Assembly: GCF_002238045.1 (NCBI RefSeq)
Contig: NZ_NBYO01000001.1
Location: forward strand, 62,001-126,000
Source of the DNA: Notoacmeibacter marinus
GTDB lineage: Bacteria > Pseudomonadota > Alphaproteobacteria > Rhizobiales > Rhizobiaceae
Direction: 5' to 3'
Length of the DNA: 64,000 bases
Below the pieces are notes generated by a model, which was not told the DNA's origin, did no database searches, and saw nothing but the letters and a program-made list of their open reading frames with translations. Shown here piece after piece: positions 36,320 through 46,528 of this stretch; within the stretch, counting starts at the first letter, position 1; each line of letters begins with the position of its first letter. The position numbers and the translations under genes are program-made.

Positions 36320-37228
36320 ATGACCCAGGACCGAACTCTGCTCGGCATCATGCTGATGGTTGCGTTCTGCGCCATCATTCCCATCGGCGACGCCATGGCG
36401 AAGATTCTCGGCGGAACGGTGCCGCTCATTCAGCTTCTCGCGGTGAGACTCGCTTTCCAGGCGGCGATTCTGTTGCCGATCGTCATCCTGGCGAAAATCC
36501 CCTTTCGCTTAAGCGCGCGCCATATGCGGATCGTTATACTGCGAACCGCGATCTTCGTCGGCGCAATGGCCGCTATGTTCACCGCACTGCGCTTTCTGCC
36601 GCTTGCCGATGCCGTGGCCATCGCCTTCGTCATGCCTTTCATCATGCTGCTGCTTGGGGCGACCATGCTGGGGGAAGAGGTCGGACCGCGCCGGATCGCG
36701 GCCTGCACGGTCGGTTTCGTCGGTACGCTTCTCGTCATTCAACCGAGCTTCGTGGAAGTCGGCCTGCCCGCATTGCTGCCATTGCTGGTGGCCGTGCTCT
36801 TCGCCTTCTACATGCTGATCTCACGCCAGATCGCGCAGGATTGCGACCCGATTGCCCTACAGGCCTGGAGCGGACTGCTTGCCACTCCGCCGCTTCTTTT
36901 GCTGCTCGCCTTCACCTGGTGGAAAAACGGGCCGGTCTTCGGCGCGGTGATGCCGAACATGACCGAAGCCGTTCTGATGGCCGGTATCGGAGTGTTCGGC
37001 ACCGGCGCGCATCTTCTGATGACCTGGTCGCTGCGTTTTGCGCCGTCGGCGACATTGGCGCCGGTGCAATATCTCGAAATCCCGTTTGCTACGCTTTATG
37101 GCTGGCTGATCTTTCGCGACCTGCCGGACGGGCTGGCGGCCATCGGCATTGCCATCATCATCGCTGCGGGGCTTTACATTCTCGTCCGCGAGCAGCGTTT
37201 GGCGCGGCCCCGCCCGCCGGAAGCATAA
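36320..37228 (+). CDS. EamA/DMT-family transporter
   Basis: 302 aa, ten predicted membrane helices in two EamA repeats. LLGIMLMVAFCAIIPIGDAMAKIL opens the first; MFTALRFLPLADAVAIAF and FVGTLLVIQPSF are usual DMT features; the second repeat ends APVQYLEIPFATLYGWLIFRDLPDGLA. Possible roles include export of amino acids or metabolites; the substrate cannot be told. Convergent with hppA across a 16-bp perfect hairpin. Confidence 0.87.
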   Translation: MTQDRTLLGIMLMVAFCAIIPIGDAMAKILGGTVPLIQLLAVRLAFQAAILLPIVILAKIPFRLSARHMRIVILRTAIFVGAMAAMFTALRFLPLADAVAIAFVMPFIMLLLGATMLGEEVGPRRIAACTVGFVGTLLVIQPSFVEVGLPALLPLLVAVLFAFYMLISRQIAQDCDPIALQAWSGLLATPPLLLLLAFTWWKNGPVFGAVMPNMTEAVLMAGIGVFGTGAHLLMTWSLRFAPSATLAPVQYLEIPFATLYGWLIFRDLPDGLAAIGIAIIIAAGLYILVREQRLARPRPPEA

Positions 37229-37250
37229 CTTTCCATCCAGCGACAAAACG

Positions 37251-37286
37251 GAACGGGCCGGAGAGATCGCTCTCTCCGGCCCGTTC
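37251..37286 (-). terminator. 16-bp perfect hairpin between EamA gene and hppA
   Basis: Arms GAACGGGCCGGAGAGA and TCTCTCCGGCCCGTTC with loop TCGC. On the minus strand CGTTTTG follows, so it serves hppA; on the plus strand it can also stop EamA transcription although it lacks a T-run there. Confidence 0.75.
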
Positions 37287-37315
37287 ATGACGAATAGCTG
37301 CGGTGTCCGCTGCGC

Positions 37316-39478
37316 TCACCCCATATGGGCGAGGACAGCCAGCAGAAGCAGCGCCATGATGTTGGTGATCTTGATGGCCGGGTTCACAGCCGGACCGGCG
37401 GTGTCCTTGTAGGGATCGCCGACCGTATCGCCCGTCACCGAGGCCTTGTGCGCTTCGGAGCCCTTTTCGTGGCGGACGCCGTCCTTGTCGACGAAACCAT
37501 CCTCGAAGCTCTTCTTCGCATTGTCCCAAGCGCCGCCGCCGCTAGTCATCGAGATCGCGACGAACAGGCCGTTGACGATGACGCCGAGGAGCGATGCACC
37601 CAGCGCGGCGAAGGCGGACGCCTTGTCGCCACCCGACACCAGAAGCACGCCGAAATAGACGACGAGCGGGGCCAGAACCGGCAGAAGCGAGGGCACGATC
37701 ATCTCGCGGATCGCCGCGCGGGTCAGAAGATCGACCGCCCGGCTGTAGTCGGGCTTCACCGTGCCCTCCATGATGCCCGCATTCTCGCGGAATTGACGCC
37801 GGACCTCCTCGACGATGGAGCCCGCTGCGCGGCCGACGGCCGTCATCGCAATCCCACCGAAGAGATAGGGGATCAGGCCGCCGAAGATGAGGCCGGCCAC
37901 CACGTAGGGGTTGGAAAGGTCGAAGGAGACATCGCCTAGCCCTTCGAAATACGGATAGTCCGCGCTGTTGCGGGCGAAATACCGTAAATCGTTGGCATAG
38001 GCTGCGAAAAGCACCAGCGCGCCGAGACCGGCGGACCCGATCGCGTAGCCCTTCGTCACCGCCTTGGTGGTGTTGCCGACCGCATCAAGCGCATCGGTCG
38101 TCTGGCGGACTTCGCTGGGCAAATCGCTCATCTCGGCAATGCCACCCGCATTGTCCGTCACGGGGCCGAACGCGTCGAGCGCCACGATCATGCCGGCCAA
38201 ACCGAGCATGGTCGTCACCGCGATGCCGGTGCCATAGAGACCGGCAAGCTGGTAGGTCCCGATGATACCGGCAACGATGACGATGGCTGGCAGCGCAGTC
38301 GATTCCAGGCTGATCGCCAGCCCCTGAATGACGTTCGTGCCGTGACCCGTAACCGAAGCCTGGCTGATGGAATTGACCGGACGCTTATCCGTACCGGTAT
38401 AATATTCAGTGATCACCACGATCAGGCCGGTGACGATCAGGCCGACAATTCCGCAGAGGAACAAGTTGAAGCCGTTAAGCGTCAGGCTCTCGCCGGCCAG
38501 CGTCTCGACCGTTCCAACATCGCCGAAACCGATCGTCAGCCAGTTGGCGACCGCCAGACCGACGATCGATAGCAGGCCGGTCACGATCAGCCCCTTATAG
38601 AGCGCGCCCATGATCGAGCCGGTCGAGCCGAGCTTGACGAAAAAGGTGCCGGCGATCGAGGTGATCAGGCAGACCGCGCAAATCGCAAGCGGGTAGATCA
38701 TCATGCTACCGACGATCTCGGTGCCGCCGAAGAAGATGGCGCCGAGCACCATCGTCGCGACGACCGTCACCGCGTAGGTTTCGAAGAGGTCGGCCGCCAT
38801 GCCGGCGCAATCGCCGACATTGTCGCCGACATTGTCGGCGATGGTGGCGGGGTTGCGCGGGTCGTCCTCCGGAATACCGGCCTCGACCTTGCCGACGAGA
38901 TCGCCGCCGACATCGGCGCCTTTGGTGAAGATGCCGCCGCCGAGACGGGCGAAGATGGAAATGAGCGACGCACCGAAACCGAGCGCCACGAGCGCATCGA
39001 TGACGGTTCGACTATCGGTTTCATAGCCCAGAAGGCCGGTCAGAACCCAGTAATAGACCGACACACCGAGAAGGGCGAGGCCAGCCACCAGCATGCCGGT
39101 GATTGCGCCAGACTTGAAGGCGATGTCGAGCCCGCCGGCAAGGCTGTGCGCCGAGGCCTGCGCCGTGCGCACATTGGCGCGCACGGAAACGTGCATGCCG
39201 ACGAAGCCGGCGACGCCTGAGAGCACTGCGCCGATCAAAAAGCCAATCGCCGCGGATAGGGAAAGGAGCAGCCAGACAAGGATGAAGACAACAACGCCGA
39301 CAATGGCGATGGTGGTGTACTGGCGGTTGAGATAGGCGGTGGCGCCCTCGCGGATATAGCCCGCGATCTCCCGCATTCGTTCGTTTCCTTCATCCGCCGC
39401 CATGACGGATTTCGTCGCCCATATCGCATAAGCGACGGACAACAGCCCACATAGCATGACCATATAGAGCACAATCAT
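37316..39478 (-). CDS. hppA: Membrane-bound proton-pumping pyrophosphatase (K+-independent type)
   Basis: Splits pyrophosphate and pumps H+ across the inner membrane. 720 aa, about 16 helices. Pyrophosphate site: [20 protein letters not shown] (residues 188-207) and [22 protein letters not shown] (209-230). GNTTKA at 468-473 has Lys472, the residue that replaces the K+ ion in the K+-independent subclass (alanine in K+-dependent enzymes), and Thr475 follows. Start 39478 has AGGAGGGAAAG upstream. Common in Rhizobiales and Rhodospirillum; helps energy saving under stress. Confidence 0.97.
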   Translation of the reverse strand: MIVLYMVMLCGLLSVAYAIWATKSVMAADEGNERMREIAGYIREGATAYLNRQYTTIAIVGVVVFILVWLLLSLSAAIGFLIGAVLSGVAGFVGMHVSVRANVRTAQASAHSLAGGLDIAFKSGAITGMLVAGLALLGVSVYYWVLTGLLGYETDSRTVIDALVALGFGASLISIFARLGGGIFTKGADVGGDLVGKVEAGIPEDDPRNPATIADNVGDNVGDCAGMAADLFETYAVTVVATMVLGAIFFGGTEIVGSMMIYPLAICAVCLITSIAGTFFVKLGSTGSIMGALYKGLIVTGLLSIVGLAVANWLTIGFGDVGTVETLAGESLTLNGFNLFLCGIVGLIVTGLIVVITEYYTGTDKRPVNSISQASVTGHGTNVIQGLAISLESTALPAIVIVAGIIGTYQLAGLYGTGIAVTTMLGLAGMIVALDAFGPVTDNAGGIAEMSDLPSEVRQTTDALDAVGNTTKAVTKGYAIGSAGLGALVLFAAYANDLRYFARNSADYPYFEGLGDVSFDLSNPYVVAGLIFGGLIPYLFGGIAMTAVGRAAGSIVEEVRRQFRENAGIMEGTVKPDYSRAVDLLTRAAIREMIVPSLLPVLAPLVVYFGVLLVSGGDKASAFAALGASLLGVIVNGLFVAISMTSGGGAWDNAKKSFEDGFVDKDGVRHEKGSEAHKASVTGDTVGDPYKDTAGPAVNPAIKITNIMALLLLAVLAHMG

Positions 39479-39595
39479 TTTCGACTTTCCCTCCTTGGCT
39501 CCGGAATCGGAGCCCTGACGGACGGCAAATCCTGTTGGAACTGTCCCAGTCCCCAAGCCATCCAGAGGGAAGTTGAGCGGCTTACCGAGCCGGCG

Positions 39596-40828
39596 TCAAT
39601 ACGACGAACGCCGCTTCTCCAGTCTTGTCACAGCAATCAGCGCCAGGCCGCAGATGATCACGACCGGAAAGACGATGCTGACCACCGCGCTCCAGCCCAA
39701 TTCGTTGAGAACCTGACCGCTCATGAGGGATGCAAAGGCGACCACGCCGAAGAGAAGAAAGTCGTGGATGCCCTGAACGCGCCCCTTCTCCGCATCGCTA
39801 TAGGTTTCCGACACGATAGCCGTGGAGCCGATGAAACCGAAGTTCCAGCCAATGCCGAGCAGGATGAGAGCGATCCAGAAATGGGCGAGGTCGATGCCGG
39901 CCAGCGCGACCGCCGAGCAGCCCGCCAAAAGCAGAAGGCCGACGAGAACGATCGGCACCTTGCCGAATTTTTCGATCAGCCGGCCGGTGAAAAATGAGGG
40001 CGCGAACATGGCCAGCACGTGCCAGGAAATGCCGAGCGTCGCTTCGTCCGTGGAGAAACCGCAATCGACCATGGCGAGCGGCGCTCCGGTCATCACGAAG
40101 CTCATCATGGAATAGGAGCCGATCGCGCAGAGCAGGCCCGCCATGAAGGTCGGCTGGGTCAGAATGACCGAAAGCGGACGCGCTTCATCTGCGTGATCGA
40201 TCCCGGCGGTCGCCTTGGCGGGCGGCAGGCGCAGGAAGTTCAGCAGAAACGCGCCGATCAGCGAAAGGGCGACGAGGCCGATAAAGGCGCCGGCGAAAGG
40301 CACGGCGGGTGCGAATGCATCCTTCGTCCAGATCACCAGTTGCGGGCCGACGATGGCGGCGAACACGCCACCCGCCAGCACCCAGGAAATGGCCTTCGGC
40401 TTGAAGATCGACGGCGAGGCGTCAGCCGCCGCGAAGCGGTATTGCTGGACGAAACTGCCACCGATCCCGACCGTCAGAAGGCCGAGCGCGAACAGCCAGA
40501 AGCTGACGGAAGATAGCGCGAACGCCGCCACAATGCCGCCGGCTGCCGTGATGAACGCGCCGGATACGAAGCCACGCCGACGCCCGACTGCCCGCATCAA
40601 CGCCGCGGCGGGCAATGCGCCGAGGGCGACACCGATACTGTAACCGGCGACCGGTGCGGTCGCCAGCGACTTGTCCTCGCCGAGAAGATAGCTGCCGGCG
40701 ATCGCGCCGAGCGCAATGCAGATGGGCGCCGCCGCACCGACGATCGCCTGGCCAGCGGAGAGTATAAGTGCGGTGTGCCGCGCATTGTCCATCGCGGCAT
40801 CGCTATTCTGCGCCGCGAATGTTGTCAT
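39596..40828 (-). CDS. MFS transporter
   Basis: 410 aa with 12 predicted helices. After a short hydrophilic N-terminus ([18 protein letters not shown]) come [26 protein letters not shown] and, in the 2-3 loop, [16 protein letters not shown], the MFS 'G-x3-D-R-x-G-R-R' equivalent. The second half opens with a linker [17 protein letters not shown]. Proton-driven solute or drug export is likely; the substrate is unknown. The ATG overlaps the nusB stop by 4 bases, an unusual partner for nusB. Confidence 0.9.
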   Translation of the reverse strand: MTTFAAQNSDAAMDNARHTALILSAGQAIVGAAAPICIALGAIAGSYLLGEDKSLATAPVAGYSIGVALGALPAAALMRAVGRRRGFVSGAFITAAGGIVAAFALSSVSFWLFALGLLTVGIGGSFVQQYRFAAADASPSIFKPKAISWVLAGGVFAAIVGPQLVIWTKDAFAPAVPFAGAFIGLVALSLIGAFLLNFLRLPPAKATAGIDHADEARPLSVILTQPTFMAGLLCAIGSYSMMSFVMTGAPLAMVDCGFSTDEATLGISWHVLAMFAPSFFTGRLIEKFGKVPIVLVGLLLLAGCSAVALAGIDLAHFWIALILLGIGWNFGFIGSTAIVSETYSDAEKGRVQGIHDFLLFGVVAFASLMSGQVLNELGWSAVVSIVFPVVIICGLALIAVTRLEKRRSSY

Positions 40829-41319
40829 AACCCTGCCCGATCCGGCGTTTGCCGCAAGTGCCTCGCGACCCGGTCCAACGCGCCATTGACGAGGCCCGGC
40901 TCCTGCTCGTCGTAAAAGGCGCTGGCGACATCGACATATTCGCTGACGATCACCGCCGTGGGCACGTCGGGCCGATGCGCAAGTTCGAACGTGCCTGCGC
41001 GCAGGATCGCGCGAAGGGTGGAATCGACACGCGAAAGCGGCCAATCTTCCGGCAGGGCACGGTTGATGACGGGGTCGATGGTCTTCTGATGGGAGACCAC
41101 GCCGGAAAGGATCGCGCGGAACCATGCTGCATCCGCCTCACGATACTGCTCGCCGTCGATCTCATGACCAAGCCGAAAGTGCTCGTATTCGGTCGTGGTT
41201 TCCAGCAGTCCGGTGCCGCCAATATCCATCTGGTAGAGCGCTTGCACGGCAGCCAGACGCGCCACACCGCGCTTGTTGGCCGGCCGCGCCTGTCTCGTTT
41301 CGTTTGCCTGTTCGGCCAT
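40825..41319 (-). CDS. nusB: Transcription antitermination factor NusB
   Basis: 164 aa. Binds boxA RNA with S10 in rRNA antitermination. After [17 protein letters not shown] the all-helical domain starts: [21 protein letters not shown], then [54 protein letters not shown] (read in parts), the standard NusB C-terminus. GGAGCGG precedes the ATG. It follows ribE by 34 bases; ribH, usually between them in Rhizobiales, is absent. Confidence 0.96.
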   Translation of the reverse strand: MAEQANETRQARPANKRGVARLAAVQALYQMDIGGTGLLETTTEYEHFRLGHEIDGEQYREADAAWFRAILSGVVSHQKTIDPVINRALPEDWPLSRVDSTLRAILRAGTFELAHRPDVPTAVIVSEYVDVASAFYDEQEPGLVNGALDRVARHLRQTPDRAGL

Positions 41320-41353
41320 ATCCGCTCCGGTCGTCTCGCCTCGTGGCGGCGTG

Positions 41354-41968
41354 TTACGCCTCGTCCGCCGCTTCCGCAAGCCGTGCGGCGTATCGGGCTA
41401 TGGTATCGACTTCGAGATTGACGCTATCGCCTTCCGCCCGCTCGCCCCAGGTCGTCGCGTGAAGGCTGTGATCGATCAGTAGAACATCGAACGTGTTGCC
41501 CGATACGGCGTTGACAGTCAGCGATGTGCCATCCAGCGCGACGGAACCTTTCGGCGCAATGAACCGGGCCAGATGCTTTGGCGCCTCCAGCGTAAAGCGC
41601 ACCGCGTCGCCTTCGGATTGTCGCGCCAAAATGGTTGCCCTGGCATCGACATGGCCGGAGACAATATGGCCGCCCAGCTCGTCACCGACGCGAAGGGCCC
41701 GTTCCAGATTGAGGCGCGTGCCCTCCCGCCAGTCGCCGGCGGTGGTCAGGCGCAGGGCTTCTTCCCAGGCTTCGACCTCGAACCAGCGTTCGTTCGACCC
41801 GGCCTCCGGCAGGGCGACGACGGTCAGGCAGACGCCCGCATGAGCAATGGATGCGCCAATGGCGATGGTCGCCGGATCGTAAGCGGTCTCGATCCGGTAG
41901 CGCCTTCCGCCCGCGCGTTCGCTCATCGCGACCACGCGGCCAATATCGGTGACAATTCCGGTGAACAT
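41354..41968 (-). CDS. ribE: Riboflavin synthase alpha chain
   Basis: 204 aa. Dismutates two 6,7-dimethyl-8-ribityllumazine molecules to riboflavin. Starts [13 protein letters not shown]; the two lumazine-binding repeats are seen as [15 protein letters not shown] with [11 protein letters not shown], and [23 protein letters not shown]. Its ATG overlaps the ribD stop by one base (TGATG). RNA-level FMN control is not evident. Confidence 0.97.
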   Translation of the reverse strand: MFTGIVTDIGRVVAMSERAGGRRYRIETAYDPATIAIGASIAHAGVCLTVVALPEAGSNERWFEVEAWEEALRLTTAGDWREGTRLNLERALRVGDELGGHIVSGHVDARATILARQSEGDAVRFTLEAPKHLARFIAPKGSVALDGTSLTVNAVSGNTFDVLLIDHSLHATTWGERAEGDSVNLEVDTIARYAARLAEAADEA

Positions 41969-43095
41969 CAGCTTTCCCGCACCCATTCCTGAAAACTGTC
42001 CGGGCCTAGCATACGCTCGTCCGTCAGGCGATAATCATCAGGCACGGTTTGTTGGGTCACGGGCGATGGAATGCCGCCCGCGCCGACCTCACGCCGGCCG
42101 CTATAGAGCCAGATGCGGTCGACCAGACCGTCCGCCAAGAACGAGCGCGCGACGGCCGCGCCGCCTTCGACCATCAACGAGCCGATGCCCCGCGCGGCGA
42201 GATCCTCCATCAGTTCCGGCAGCGCCAGACGCCCGCCGACCCGTTCCGCACCCAAAATCACCGCGCCATTGAGGCGAAGCGCCGCGGCCCTTGCGCCGGC
42301 CTCCTCCAGCACGCAGGCGACGATCAGCGGAACGGAAGGCGCCGACTTCACCAGTTTCGAGCCGAGTTGCAGACGCCCTTCTCCATCCAGCACGACGCGC
42401 ACCGGTGAATGCGGCTCCAGCCCCGGCAGGCGGCAGGTCAGTTCGGGATCGTCGGCCAGCGCCGTGCCGATACCGACCGCGATTCCGTCCACCTGCGCAC
42501 GCTGCGCGTGAAGGTGGGCCCGCGCCACATCGCCGGTAATTGGCACCTGCCCTTCGCCAAGCCGGCCGATCATGCCGTCAGTGCTGACGGCCAGTTTCAC
42601 CGTCACGTGGCAGCGATGCCGGAAGGTGCGGAAGAGGTAGCCACCCATGATCTCGGCAGCGTCTTCAGCCAACACTCCCTTCGTCACGGCGATGCCCGCC
42701 TTTTCCAACAGAGCAAAGCCCCTGCCCGAGACACGGTCGTCCGGATCGGTCGCAGCGCAAACCACCCGCGCTATGCCCGCCTCCACCAAGGCTTCCGCGC
42801 AAGGCGGTGTCCGGCCGTGATGGGCGCAGGGTTCCAGTGTGACGTAAGCGGTCGCGCCGCGCGCCGCCTCCCCTGCTTCGGCCAGAGCTTGCGGCTCGGC
42901 ATGGGGCCGCCCGCCCGGCGCCGTCACACCGCGACCGATGATCCGCCCATCCGGTGTCACGATCAGCGTGCCGACGGAAGGATTCGTGCCGGTCTGCCCG
43001 AGATTGCGGCCCGACAGGCGGAGCGCCGCCGCCATGAAACGCCGGTCGGACTCGGATGCCGTCTCGGCTCCGTCATTCTTCGATTGAACCGCCAT
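41968..43095 (-). CDS. ribD: Riboflavin biosynthesis bifunctional deaminase/reductase RibD
   Basis: 375 aa. N-terminal pyrimidine deaminase with zinc site: GGRPHAEPQALAEAG and TLEPCAHHGRTPPCAEAL (His/Cys ligands and catalytic Glu). C-terminal reductase: HVTVKLAVSTDGMIG, DGIAVGIGTALADDPELTCR and SLMVEGGAAVARSFLADGLVD. ATG 43095 starts MAVQSKNDG; 7 bases separate it from nrdR. Part of the nrdR-ribD-ribE-nusB run. Confidence 0.97.
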   Translation of the reverse strand: MAVQSKNDGAETASESDRRFMAAALRLSGRNLGQTGTNPSVGTLIVTPDGRIIGRGVTAPGGRPHAEPQALAEAGEAARGATAYVTLEPCAHHGRTPPCAEALVEAGIARVVCAATDPDDRVSGRGFALLEKAGIAVTKGVLAEDAAEIMGGYLFRTFRHRCHVTVKLAVSTDGMIGRLGEGQVPITGDVARAHLHAQRAQVDGIAVGIGTALADDPELTCRLPGLEPHSPVRVVLDGEGRLQLGSKLVKSAPSVPLIVACVLEEAGARAAALRLNGAVILGAERVGGRLALPELMEDLAARGIGSLMVEGGAAVARSFLADGLVDRIWLYSGRREVGAGGIPSPVTQQTVPDDYRLTDERMLGPDSFQEWVRES

Positions 43096-43102
43096 GGAGC
43101 TT

Positions 43103-43636
43103 TCAGTCCGCCGACCGGTCGTCGATGTCGGTGCTGGGCACGCCGTCTTCGCCGACCTCATCGAGATTCTCACCGGCCTGGCCGGCGGGGCCGCCCAGTT
43201 CGCCGAGCAGGTCCTGAAAATCCTTGGCTTCGCGGAAATTGCGATAGACCGAGGCGTAGCGCACATAGGCGACGTCATCCATCGACTTCAGGACATCCAT
43301 GACGAGATTGCCGATGGTCTCGGCCTCGATCTCCGATTCACCGGAATTCTCCAGCTGGCGGACGATGCCGGATATGGCCCGCTCGACGCGCTCCGGCTCG
43401 ACATTGCGCTTGCGCAGCGCCGTCTCGAAGGATCGGGCCAGCTTGTCGCGGTCGAAGGGAACCTTGCGTCCGGAGCGCTTGAGAACGGTCAGATCGCGTA
43501 GCTGGATGCGCTCAAATGTCGTGAAGCGGCCGCTGCAATCGGGACAGACCCGCCGGCGACGAATGGCGGCGCCGTCCTCGGCCGGGCGGCTATCCTTCAC
43601 CTGGGTGTCGGGAGACTGGCAGAACGGGCAGCGCAT
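43103..43636 (-). CDS. nrdR: Transcriptional repressor NrdR
   Basis: 177 aa ATP/dATP-sensing repressor of ribonucleotide reductase genes. Zinc ribbon [18 protein letters not shown] with [13 protein letters not shown], then the ATP-cone: [20 protein letters not shown] and [21 protein letters not shown]. The C-terminal 25 residues are acidic. The ATG at 43636 is directly preceded by six T's of the glyA terminator, so its only ribosome site (AAGG) lies inside the hairpin 3' arm. Confidence 0.97.
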   Translation of the reverse strand: MRCPFCQSPDTQVKDSRPAEDGAAIRRRRVCPDCSGRFTTFERIQLRDLTVLKRSGRKVPFDRDKLARSFETALRKRNVEPERVERAISGIVRQLENSGESEIEAETIGNLVMDVLKSMDDVAYVRYASVYRNFREAKDFQDLLGELGGPAGQAGENLDEVGEDGVPSTDIDDRSAD

Positions 43637-43670
43637 AAAAAAGCCTTCGCGATTGTAACGTCGCGAAGGC
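43637..43670 (-). terminator. Terminator hairpin abutting the nrdR start codon (possible attenuator)
   Basis: On the minus strand GCCTTCGCGA-CGTTACAA-TCGCGAAGGC forms a perfect 10-bp stem, followed by TTTTTT and then immediately by ATG of nrdR. It is a classical intrinsic terminator 35 bases past glyA. The AAGG of the 3' arm is at the right distance (7 bases) to be the nrdR ribosome site, so folding would hide it as well as end transcription. Confidence 0.8.
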
Positions 43671-43705
43671 CATAAACCGTTCAGATGGCGGAGAAAAGGC
43701 CGCGC

Positions 43706-45007
43706 CTATCCCAGGTGCGGGTAGATCGGGAAGCGGGCCGTTAGCGCCTCGACCTTTTCCTTAACGGCGGCCTCGATGCGGGCATTGCCTTCCGGATCGT
43801 TCGCCTGCGACAGGCCGTCCAGCACCTCGGCGATCAGATTGCCGACCTCGCGGAACTCGTCCGTGCCGAAGCCGCGCGTCGTGGCGGCGGGCGTTCCGAG
43901 GCGGATGCCGGAGGTGACCATCGGCTTTTGCGGATCGTTCGGCACACCGTTCTTGTTGCAGGTGATGCCGGCGCGGCCGAGCGATTTTTCGCTGTCCTTG
44001 CCGGTCAGGTTCTTGGGTCGCAGATCGACCAGCATCAGATGGGTGTCGGTGCCGCCGGAGACGATGGCAAAGCCATGGCCGACCAGCGTTTCAGCCAGTA
44101 CATTAGCGTTTTCGACGACCTGGCGCATGTAAGACTTGTAGGCAGGCTTCAGCGCTTCGCCGAAAGCCACCGCCTTGCCCGCCACCGCGTGCATGAGCGG
44201 GCCACCCTGCAGGCCGGGGAACACCGCCGAATTGATCTTCTTGGCGATAGCCTCGTGATTGGTGAGAACCATGCCGGCGCGCGGGCCCCGCAGCGTCTTG
44301 TGCGTCGTCGTGGTGACGACATCGGCATGGGGGAACGGGCTCGGATGCTGGCCGCCAGCGACCAGGCCCGCAAAATGGGCCATATCGCACCACAGGACCG
44401 CGCCGGACTTGTCGGCAATGGCGCGGAAGCGCTCGAAATCGATCTGGCGCGAATAGGCCGAACCGCCGCAGACGATGATCGTCGGCTTGTGCTCCATCGC
44501 CAATTCCTCGACCTGATCGTAGTCGATCAGACCGGTTTCCAGATCGAGACCGTACTGCACGGCGTTGAACCATTTGCCGCTCATATTGGGCTTGGCGCCA
44601 TGGGTCAGGTGACCGCCGGCATCCAGACTCATGCCGAGCAGCGTGTCGCCCGGCTTGGCGAGCGCCATCATGACGGCCTGGTTGGCTTGCGACCCCGACG
44701 AGGGCTGCACATTGGCAAATTCGCAGCCGAACAGTTCCCTGGCGCGATCGATGGCCAGGTTCTCGGCGATGTCGACAAATTCGCAGCCGCCATAATAGCG
44801 CCGTCCGGGATAGCCTTCGGCATATTTGTTGGTGAGGACCGAGCCCTGCGCTTCGAGCACCGCTCGCGAGACGATGTTCTCGGAGGCGATCAGCTCAATT
44901 TCGTTCTGCTGGCGGCCGAGTTCCTTGCGGACCGCATCGAACACATCGGGATCGCTCTGTTCGAGCGTATCGGAGAAAAAACCGTCGTGACGCGCCTGGA
45001 TGTTCAT
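43706..45007 (-). CDS. glyA: Serine hydroxymethyltransferase
   Basis: PLP enzyme converting serine and tetrahydrofolate to glycine and methylene-THF. 433 aa from ATG 45007, which has GAGGACC upstream. Motifs: [65 protein letters not shown] followed by the PLP lysine in [15 protein letters not shown]. Head of the glyA-nrdR-ribD-ribE-nusB run; the hairpin after it partly separates it from nrdR. Confidence 0.97.
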   Translation of the reverse strand: MNIQARHDGFFSDTLEQSDPDVFDAVRKELGRQQNEIELIASENIVSRAVLEAQGSVLTNKYAEGYPGRRYYGGCEFVDIAENLAIDRARELFGCEFANVQPSSGSQANQAVMMALAKPGDTLLGMSLDAGGHLTHGAKPNMSGKWFNAVQYGLDLETGLIDYDQVEELAMEHKPTIIVCGGSAYSRQIDFERFRAIADKSGAVLWCDMAHFAGLVAGGQHPSPFPHADVVTTTTHKTLRGPRAGMVLTNHEAIAKKINSAVFPGLQGGPLMHAVAGKAVAFGEALKPAYKSYMRQVVENANVLAETLVGHGFAIVSGGTDTHLMLVDLRPKNLTGKDSEKSLGRAGITCNKNGVPNDPQKPMVTSGIRLGTPAATTRGFGTDEFREVGNLIAEVLDGLSQANDPEGNARIEAAVKEKVEALTARFPIYPHLG

Positions 45008-45178
45008 GCGCTGGTCCTCTTCATGTCTGGACTGCCGAGCCGATTTGGTCCCATTGCGGATCGAAAAACGATGTAATGGTTCCGTTTCGTCCGCGTCTTG
45101 GAACACGCGACTTAGCAGTTTTCAAAGTCGCACGCTACGTCGACGACCCATCGAATCCACCGGGTTCGCATCCCTGCT

Positions 45179-46330
45179 TCAGGGGCGAATGTAAGCCGCA
45201 CCCTGAAGCATTCCCATTTGCGAGATGTTCAAGCGACTCGTGGACGCGGTCGAAACGGCATAGCAGGTACTTGCCTCGCCACTATCGGGATAAAAGTTGA
45301 GATAAAGTCCTTCACCGACCGGTTCGTCGCAACGTTCGGAGAAAGCGAAGATTCCCGTTTCTGGCTCTCCGGTCCCATAGGAGAGCGAATAAATGTTCCC
45401 GATCAGCGACAGGCGCTGGCTCGGATCGGCGCTGTCGATCCATTCGCCCTGGACAGCCTTCCGCGTATCGCCATGGGGATCGGGATCCAGCTGCACGACT
45501 TCCCGCAAGGTAACTTCGACTTCCCCGCCGTTCTGCGCGACCAGATCGCCGCTCCATCTCTGTTGCGCGAACGTCTTCATGTCGACCATCGCATCCAGCA
45601 TGGCTTCGGGCGTCGCATCGTTGCTTTGCGCTCTATAGGTGAAGCCGCCGCTGTTCAGAAGGCAGGCCATCGAGACATCGTAATATTCGCAACCCTGAAA
45701 GACGCCTGTGACGGTGTAGGGCTCGCCTAGCGAACCGATCGGCGGTGCACCGCTCACCGTCAAAGTCTCGCCAGAAACGGAGAAGCCGAAGGGCTCGGCT
45801 GGCGTTTGCTTCGAGGCGCGCTTCGGTGTCGGCGGCGGCTCGTTCGCAGGTGGCATCGATTGCACGACGTCCGCCACACTGTCTTGCGTCGTGAAACCTT
45901 CCTCTTCGGCGCGAAGAGCCGCCAGGCGCTGTTCATCGTCGAGCCGCAAACGGAACCCGGTCGTCCCCTTCGTCAGTACGATCTCGTTGAAGCCCTCCCG
46001 CCGATAGTTCCACGCGGTACAATCGTCGTCGCCGACAATGGTGAACGGCTTCCTCACCGTACAGAACATGAATTTGCGGGCGGGCCAGTCTGGACCCGTC
46101 GCGCTCGTCGCGCGCCAATAATAGCGGGTGCGTGTCAACTCGTCGGTCAAAACGGTCTTGCAATCGCCCGGCTCGATCCGCCACCAGCCTTCGGACGTCC
46201 AGTCACCTTCCCCCATATAGCCGATCGCGACATTGGCGCGCACGGAGCCGTCATTACAGATTTCGAAGCCAGCTCGCGCCACGCCCGTTGCCGCCAGGAA
46301 GACCGCGCTTGCGACGATGATTCCACGCAT
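45179..46330 (-). CDS. Secreted DUF1036-containing protein
   Basis: 383 aa. Signal peptide MRGIIVASAVFLAATGVARA, then a DUF1036 domain: GFEICNDGSVRANVAIGYMGEGDWTSEGWWRIEPGDCKTVL (read in parts) and RYYWRATSA, with conserved cysteines. After a Pro/Glu-rich linker (PPANEPPPTPKRASK) comes a second part of about 190 residues with four cysteines (GCEYYDVSMACLL, FSERCDEPV, GEASTCYAVS) that I do not recognise. Start 46330 has CGGAGGAGCTTC, preceded by an eight-G tract. Function unknown; periplasmic. Confidence 0.82.
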   Translation of the reverse strand: MRGIIVASAVFLAATGVARAGFEICNDGSVRANVAIGYMGEGDWTSEGWWRIEPGDCKTVLTDELTRTRYYWRATSATGPDWPARKFMFCTVRKPFTIVGDDDCTAWNYRREGFNEIVLTKGTTGFRLRLDDEQRLAALRAEEEGFTTQDSVADVVQSMPPANEPPPTPKRASKQTPAEPFGFSVSGETLTVSGAPPIGSLGEPYTVTGVFQGCEYYDVSMACLLNSGGFTYRAQSNDATPEAMLDAMVDMKTFAQQRWSGDLVAQNGGEVEVTLREVVQLDPDPHGDTRKAVQGEWIDSADPSQRLSLIGNIYSLSYGTGEPETGIFAFSERCDEPVGEGLYLNFYPDSGEASTCYAVSTASTSRLNISQMGMLQGAAYIRP

Positions 46331-46479
46331 GAAGCTCCTCCGCCCCCCCCAGTTTGATCGCAGACTAGACCAGTCGGGCACAAAAGCGGAAGCCGTCTGC
46401 CGCTGTTCACCTCGTTTTGAGGCGGCGTTCTCCGTCTATTTTGCGAAGGCAGCAACCGCTATCGAAGCGCAAACGAAAA

Positions 46480-46503
46480 GGGCCGCCCCGAGCGGGGCGG
46501 CCC
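46480..46503 (-). terminator. Intrinsic terminator after the L,D-transpeptidase gene
   Basis: Perfect 10-bp stem GGGCCGCCCC / GGGGCGGCCC with loop of 4. On the minus strand TTTTCG follows. It is 25 bases past the stop. Confidence 0.85.
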
Positions 46504-46528
46504 ATCCAATCGTTCAGTTCGTTTCGCT

